64,000 nucleotides of DNA from Icerya purchasi (Eukaryota > Arthropoda > Insecta > Hemiptera > Monophlebidae). Under the pieces are notes generated by a model, which was not told where the DNA came from, ran no database searches, and saw only the letters and a program-made list of their open reading frames with translations. The position numbers and the translations under genes were made by a program. Where the stretch lies: NCBI GenBank assembly GCA_039619475.1, contig CM077115.1, positions 222,379,291 through 222,443,290 on the forward strand, given 5' to 3'. This document shows positions 57,534 through 64,000 of the stretch, piece after piece (within the stretch, counting starts at the first letter, position 1; every line of letters begins with the position of its first letter).

Positions 57534-59450
57534 GTAAGTTTTCTATGTGTGTATTGTTTCGTTTTTTTTTTTGTTTTTTTTATTATTATTGTAATAGGCG
57601 ACACAAAAAAGAAAAAAAAATCAAAAAAAAAAGGATAAAAGTATAATGTACATTTACCTTTTAGTATAAAGTAATTAAATTTAAATTACCATAAAACCAC
57701 CTATGTGAAAAATCAGCCTGAATTACAATAATAGATTAACGTGAAAATTAAAATGGTATAAAGTTTTAAGATTTCAGTTGTAACGTTGATAACTAATTTC
57801 GTCAAAATAAACGTGAAAGTACGTGCATTTATTAAACCGAGCAGAAAAAAAAACAAAAAACGGTAACATTAAATTCTTTAAATTAAACATCAACATTTTT
57901 AGATTTAATATGCAGCGATAAAATCGGAAACATTCGGTACCGTTAAGACATGTATGTCAAATTTGTGGCTCGTGAGTCGGTCTTTGAAGTTTTTTTTCCT
58001 TTTCATGAAAAAGAATGTAAGAAGGCTATTTCCATGTTAATTTTGTAATGTAAATCGATTTGAAATTGATCTTAAAAATAAAGAAACAGATCAGAAATTA
58101 TCCTTAATAAAGAAAAAGTAATAACTTAAGCAGCGACTTTTTGTTCTCTTTATTTAATCATCAACATTCCTAAGAAACCTCTTTTTCTTATATACTTAAA
58201 CTTAAAAAGGCCCGACCGCAGTATGATCAACATTGCGCTACTTCTTATAAATATTCGCTTTTTCGATCTAATGAACCTGGGTTTTCAAATGCTTTGAAAC
58301 CAAAGTAAAATTATTCTTATTGATGAAAAGAAGAAAAAAAACCAAACAAATCTGTATTCATTATAATATAAACTGAATACAAATAAAATTTCATCCAAAA
58401 AAATAAAGAAGCTGTGGAAGCAGCAAAATGTTTCTTTTTGCTTTTTCGAAATAGCTAATTATTTGTTAATAAAACGATAAGTTCGTATTTTTTTGAAATC
58501 CAATATCGGTGTAAAACACCGTGTTAAAAAGTGAACTATTTATTTTAAATTAAACATTTCTTTTTCTTTTTTCTTTTTAAAGTGATTTAATTAAACATTC
58601 AGGTTGACACACGAGTTCTAAAAACTTTGTAAATAAAACTGTTATTTTAAAGAATGAAATTTTGAGAAAATTCGTTGGCGATTTTTTTCTTTTTTTTATT
58701 ATTACATATTAGATATTTACTTTTTTCGTGAGCTTAAATGACGATACAATGTAAAAGTCAACGATAATATATAGTTTATTCGTTTTTATCTACAACCCCG
58801 CCGAGAGAAATTTTTCTCTTACTGCAAAAACTTTAAATTGTAAATATGTTCTGAAATTTATTTATGAACTCGAATGCAGCAAAGATTTTCATTTACGAAT
58901 GGGGAAAAAATTAATTTTGATCGAGAAATGTTATTAATGTAGTATTGCCGTAGAATCGCCAGTATGCTAAACTTGCATAGCACCGTGCTGTAGTATGCAT
59001 GTGGATATCGATGAATAAATATTCATACTAAGTAAGACTGCTCTTGTATAACGACTAATAATCAAACATTCGCAATCAGTTTGAAACTCAATGTAATCTT
59101 GCTTGCAGAATTTCTTTGAACACTACTCGCTCTATGTGTGCAACGAACATATACTAGACAGGCATGACAAGAGTACACGGCTCTTAATGCAACATACTAG
59201 TAATAGTAGTGTATGGTGAACCGCAAGATCACCGATAATGCTTACAGGGGAAAGAGAACTGTTACTCCCTCTTGAAACTTCGCATACTTTTAGGGAATTA
59301 AAAAGTATTAGATATGCATTTTTTTTTTTTTTAGTTGGAGTGTAAAAACCTTGATAAAAACTACCTCTAAATGTAACCCTCAAAAACCAATTTTTGCAGA
59401 TATCTCATCTTCTAATCAATATTTTATATTTATATGTGACTAACAAATTT
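57534..59450. other. intron after exon r, nothing recognised
   Basis: AT-rich, no SGSM exon or transposon motif found on either strand. Confidence 0.45.
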
Positions 59451-59454
59451 AAAC

Positions 59455-60005
59455 GAATTTGCACCACGTGCAACTAGAAAAAAGTTTGACCGCGACGACT
59501 AGAATAGAACCGATGCACGCGACGGCGTGACTCGCGACAAATTAAAAGTACGACTACAATCGACTAAACAACGAATTAATAATATATCGAATTATAGTGC
59601 AAGATGCACGAACGAAGATTTCGGTACAAGATGGGCTTTTACCGAATGACGTAGTCGAATCGCTGAAATTACCCGGTACCTTATCAATTAATAATATAAA
59701 CACCGCCGAATTTGTTCTAGAACATTTCTTATATTATGTATCTTAAAGCGGCCACTACCCTGTCTTTCCGGGACTTTATAAGTTCTCTTGCGACTCTCGT
59801 AGCTATACGCTCCATACTTATACGCTACGACGGTAAACGCTACATCTCCGCGTTTTTCGACCGCGCTTCCCGCGAAACCAGTTCGCTCCCGCAACACAGT
59901 CGACAGAACGGTTACGTTCGGGATAACCACGCTTCTCGGTCGAAATAGCGTCTCCGATCGCAATTCACCGTCGTTTCTGCTGCCCGAGAAAAAACCCGAA
60001 ATATA
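59455..60005. other. CpG-rich intronic island
   Basis: Much richer in CpG than its surroundings (for example CGACGACTAGAATAGAACCG, CCGCGTTTTTCGACCGCGCT). Open frames exist on both strands (59736-59948 plus, 59963-59688 minus), but neither shows a known domain. Candidate alternative promoter or the 5' end of another transcript; could also be a GC-richer repeat. Confidence 0.35.
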
Positions 60006-60438
60006 AATGATTTAAAATCGAAATAATAATTTCTACCTCGGACAGCGGTATCTGAAAGCGTATAAAACGTAATAAAAATGCTACAACTGCCGAATCCGTC
60101 TCAATATATATGTAAATTCGCGGGGACTTCTGAAAATTAATAAAAAGATTATTTCTACAAACAAAATAGGAAAATGAAATCGGATTTTTTTTTTTTTTTT
60201 TGCTTCTTACGATATAAACTACCTCTATAAACAAATAAGCTACGAATAATACGTATACCCTCAAAATAGTAAACTGATGAATAGAAATATATTTATCTAC
60301 AAAAACGTTTTCAGGCAAAGCCCATCTTCAACTGAAAAAAGTAGAAATTCCAACACGAATATGAAGCAAATAAATATTACGAACAAATTATAAAAATTTA
60401 AAACGCGAACATATGAATCGAAGTGTCCCGTCGAGGAA

Positions 60439-60650
60439 ACTCTTTCTGTGGAACGTTCTGCTATGTATTCCTATTTGTTGCGGCTTGGTACTCTCTATTG
60501 TGCTTCTTGTATCTTGTCTTTTCCGTCCCCACTAATTATTCCTGCTATTTGTTCCTTTTTATCAAATATTTCTAACCGAATTAAAATATATTCGACGTCT
60601 TTCCTTTCTATTTGTTTCTGGGTGATGGTGCTTAGTGGACGAGCCTAAGA
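60439..60650 (+). mobile_element. LINE family A 3' fragment
   Basis: VERSAMYSYLLRLGTLYCAS, then CILSFPSPLIIPAICSFLSN, the last about 65 residues of the family A ORF2 (ERT.LYS.LL.L..P.CASY.LSFPS...IPI). It ends GTGGACGAGCCTAAGAAGTT and A runs. Strongly 5' truncated. Confidence 0.75.
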
Positions 60651-63150
60651 AGTTAAAAAAAATATATATATACATATACATATACATGAAAAAATATATA
60701 TTTTCTTGCTCACGAAAAAAAAGAAGTGAGAAAAAAATGAGATATTTGCAAAAGTATGTTTTTTAAGGTTATATTTAGGGGTGTTTTCATTCTCTAAATA
60801 TCAATTTTTTGTTGTTCTACAAGTATGCAAAGTTTTAAGAAAATTGAAGAGAATGGACAGTAAAGATTTAAGATATATATGTATGAGAAGTATGAAATGT
60901 AATTCGTAGTGTATAAATATAAAGAATGAAGATACTGTCAACAAATGTATTACATCTATCGTTTCCCGACTCGAAATTAAAGCCATCGCGCTTGAACTAA
61001 AACGATTGGCTATTTTCGGTAGTAGTCTACATACTGGCGATGGTAACCTGATTTTTTTTTTCGCAACTCAGAAAATACGAGTATCTGTAACTTTGGAACT
61101 ACACACAGTCAAACTTAACTCAAAGAAATCATGCAGATCGTACGGATACCGTTTATCATATAGACAGGTGTACAAGCAGGGTTGCTCGTTTATCATTAAT
61201 TGTAGCCTTGATACGCATGTGTATTTTAAACCACTGTTCACAGTTCATTGTGTGCCTGCCGCGACATTTTCGTAATCAATTAAAATAGAAATACCGGGCA
61301 CGGTTGCAAGTACTCGTTCATTTCTTGTTCCAGCTTTCGTTTTTTAGAACAATTAAAAGATAAAGATTTCACTATTTTAAGCGATGTACTTAAATTATAA
61401 TAGTTAGTCTCTTGGTAATATATCTTTTGGATGATAGAGTTTTACTTATGTATAAATTAAATTTCGAATTTTGCTAAACCTTGCATTTCATACGCTGCTA
61501 ATGAAAAAAAGGAAAAAAAAAACATTTCGTATATTTCATAAAAATTACGCTACTCCCTTTTCATGGTCATCCGTTTTTTGGTAATTGTGAACTAGAAATT
61601 TATCTTAAATTACCTATTTTCCGCGGTTTCACGCGATTACTTATAACTACCAGCACCAGATTTTCTATTTCGAAATGGACGCACAATTTTTTCGAATGTA
61701 TTTTTTTTCTTTCCTGTATTCGGTGTTGTTTTATTGGGGGGGGGGGGCGCATTTAAGAAGTTATTGTTTGGTTCATTTCAAGAGATCATATTGAACATTT
61801 TCAAACTCAAAGTTACATTCTGTACTTCAGTACTTCAGTCACCACAGACTTTTCATTGACTATTACAGATGTTCAGCCCCAATTCGTTTCTGCAAAATAA
61901 TTTTATTTTTCAATAATAACTAACCGAATTCGTTTATGTTTTATGTTTTATGTTTTACTCCGAAAATAAAATTTTACTCTTTGTAATGAAATTCTCTCAA
62001 TCTCGCTACTAATTTCGCTAGGGCACGAATTTTTAACATGAAAAGCGAAACCGTGAAACAGGTTTCTGTATTTAACAATGTGTTTCTCTTTGAAGAGGAA
62101 AAAATTTCATAGACTGCTCTACCTTTTTTGGAAACTTAAATTTTTAGTCATGATATACAAAACGAATGCAGAACAGCGTCATATCATTCTGTACAACTGC
62201 AACAGATTTACAGTGTTATCAAAAATGTTCAGAATTTCAAGCTAAGACGTAAAAATAATGAGGATTAATACGTATAAAATGACATTTAGTCTCTATTTAA
62301 TATATATATATATATATAAAAAATGTGAACGTATAAAAAGAGGAACTTATAAAATAGAAGTACATTAATTTATAGTTATAAAATAACAAACGTGTTTAGT
62401 GCTTCCATAATCATGTGCGATAATTTTTTACAAAAAAATATTCTATAAATTTATATATGTAATATAACAGAAGAATTTTTAAAAAAATTTGAGACATCCT
62501 CTTTACTCGATAAGGAGAAAAACAGTAATTAGGCTCATCAAAATGAATTCCCTGAAGAGGCAGGAGATAAAATATATAATTATACATTAGGTTTGCGATA
62601 TTTTATTTTCAATTAAGCGCGTTAACAAATGGTTTACAATCATACAAATCAATAATTCTCTGTATAATCGATATAATTTGTTTATGCTCGTTTAATTATA
62701 CGTCTCACTGATAATAAGCTTATTTATAGTCTATTAAATGCTAAATTATAGTCCATATTGTCCAATTAACACTCTAAATGCAATCAGCTGAATGAGATGT
62801 AGAAAGCAATCGTAAACAACGTAATCATCTAAATTATTATTGATACATATAAAGCAAATGTTAGGGAGAATGTGCAAAATGTTAAATTATAATAATTACC
62901 CGGTTGTTGGTAAACATTATTCATCGATGATCCAACTTAATCGGCGACATTACAAAAACGATCTAAAAATGTTAATCATTCGTTTAATTATCGTCTTAAT
63001 AATTACATCGTAAACAATACTCGAAGTATCACTTTTTTTCTGTACATACAAAAACACCAAAAAAACCTTATCGTAACGTGATGATTTATGAACCGAAACC
63101 TTTCTTAAAAAAATCGCTGCACAATTACATAATCGTATCTGTTAGTCAAT
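60651..63150. other. 3' intron sequence, nothing recognised
   Basis: AT-rich. A 12-bp G run lies at 61736-61747, a short TTTTATG repeat at about 61936-61960, and a TA run at 62300-62318. No exon or transposon motif. Confidence 0.45.
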
Positions 63151-63800
63151 GTAGATAAAATCAAAATTTTGACGATAGACCGTAAGTTCGTCTTTAACGA
63201 CACCAACCTCCTGGTAGATTTTGAGAAAGTACAATTCTTTGTCTATCTAGGATCGCCGATTACTGTTGATATTTTGTTTTTCCCCGTGAAATAAAAAGAA
63301 GAATTGTTTTAGGTAAGGCTACGATGACGCGGCTGAAAATTTTGAAAATTTTAACCTGTAACAAAAACTGTTGTCTGTAAACTTACGGAAGAAACTATTA
63401 AAAACACTGATTCTCTCAATTTTCTTGTATGCGCGTCAAGGCAGTGGATAAACGCCGCATTGACGCGTTTGAAATGTGGATTTGGCGACGAATGGTGCGC
63501 ATATAGCGTGGATGGAAAGAAGAACAAGTTTGGGCTGAAGTGGACGAACATGCGGAAGACGGATCCATCAATTTTTTTTTTGAGCAGATCGTAAAACGCA
63601 CAGAAGAAAACCCGGAGAAAGCATTACTGCTCAGCAAAGCACCCGGTACAAGAGAAAGGGGTAGTAGAGTACCCACTCGCTGAACTGATAGGCAATCTGG
63701 TAAGGTAACGTCAACACAGCTCAAGACCGAAAACAGTAGAGGGTACTCACAGGTCATATCGGCAGAACTGACTGGAACCGGGATGATGATGATAATCAAA
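63150..63800 (+). mobile_element. RTE-like LINE 3' fragment
   Basis: Broken frames give KIKILTIDRKF, VDFEKVQFFVYLGSPITVD, REIKRRIVLGKATMTRLKIL and RRIDAFEMWIWRRMVRI with GWKEEQV. The F.YLGS.IT.D, EI..RI..AK..M..L and R..AFEMW.WRR....W motifs are the thumb/C-terminal end of RTE-type ORF2. It ends in GATGATGATGATAATC, the usual simple-repeat end of RTE elements. The minus-strand open frame here is a shadow. Confidence 0.8.
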
Positions 63801-64000
63801 GTCCGCGCGGTAGTTTTCGACATTAACTCGAACAGACACACTCCTTTTATATATTAAAATTCGCAGTATTTTAACGTTAAAATAAAACTACAACATTTTT
63901 ATTTTTTGTTAAATATTTCAATTACTATTCAACTATACTTAAAGTGCAATTGAAAGGCCCATCATTTAGTGATAAACACTTCCGCGTATTATTAATCGAA

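Noticed and set aside
60439..60650. Short exon of the SGSM gene
   Set aside because: Sequence matches the LINE family A C-terminus, not the TBC domain.
63416..63841. 141-residue minus-strand open frame
   Set aside because: Shadow of the + strand RTE-like fragment, which carries the real motifs (AFEMWIWRR).

Overview
This is a piece of an AT-rich arthropod (most likely insect) nuclear genome. It shows GT/AG introns, arthropod-type LINEs, two mariner-group elements, a hAT element and tRNA-derived SINEs. I see no bacterial-style operons. The order is not certain; a hemipteran-like repeat landscape is only an impression.

The one cellular gene I can support runs along the whole + strand. It is an orthologue of the small G-protein signalling modulators SGSM1/SGSM2 (RUTBC2/RUTBC1), which have a RUN domain, a Rab-binding PH-like domain and a TBC Rab-GAP domain. 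I could place 18 coding exons between 1042 and 57533. They join in one frame with matching intron phases and give about 807 residues. The gene is open at both ends: the start codon lies upstream, and the second, catalytic part of the TBC domain lies downstream. About 2.4 kb of coding sequence is spread over 56 kb.

The introns are a transposon graveyard. The first intron (1086-14544) holds an old LINE (family B: CCHC ORF1, endonuclease, RT) broken by two insertions of a second LINE (family A, I-group-like with RNase H), a SINE and an inverted duplicate of part of its RT. It also holds a protein-primed family-B DNA polymerase relic of Polinton/Maverick type on the minus strand (about 12250-13440). 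Intron 3 holds a long, decayed family A copy (about 17560-23230) split by a hAT element (18551-19753) with a perfect 8-bp target duplication. Other introns hold family A tails (both strands), an I/Jockey-type tail (29940-30588), a decayed RT (about 39090-40300), an internally deleted DD41D-type mariner relic (41225-41957), a nearly intact DD34D mariner with one nonsense codon (46139-47455), Jockey-like fragments (48430-48790), a SINE (51691-51960), and a minus-strand LINE C plus family A pair (52990-56165). The 3' edge carries an RTE-like tail (63150-63800). Small inverted-repeat elements (MITEs) and microsatellites fill part of the rest.

No gene set here works as a pathway. The functional content is the SGSM gene; the rest is intronic mobile DNA of several ages. 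The observations most worth checking are the Polinton-type polymerase relic, the nested LINE/inverted-repeat complex, a 35-bp retrotransposition scar with a 13-bp target duplication, a pair of related MITEs, and two CpG-rich islands that could be internal promoters.
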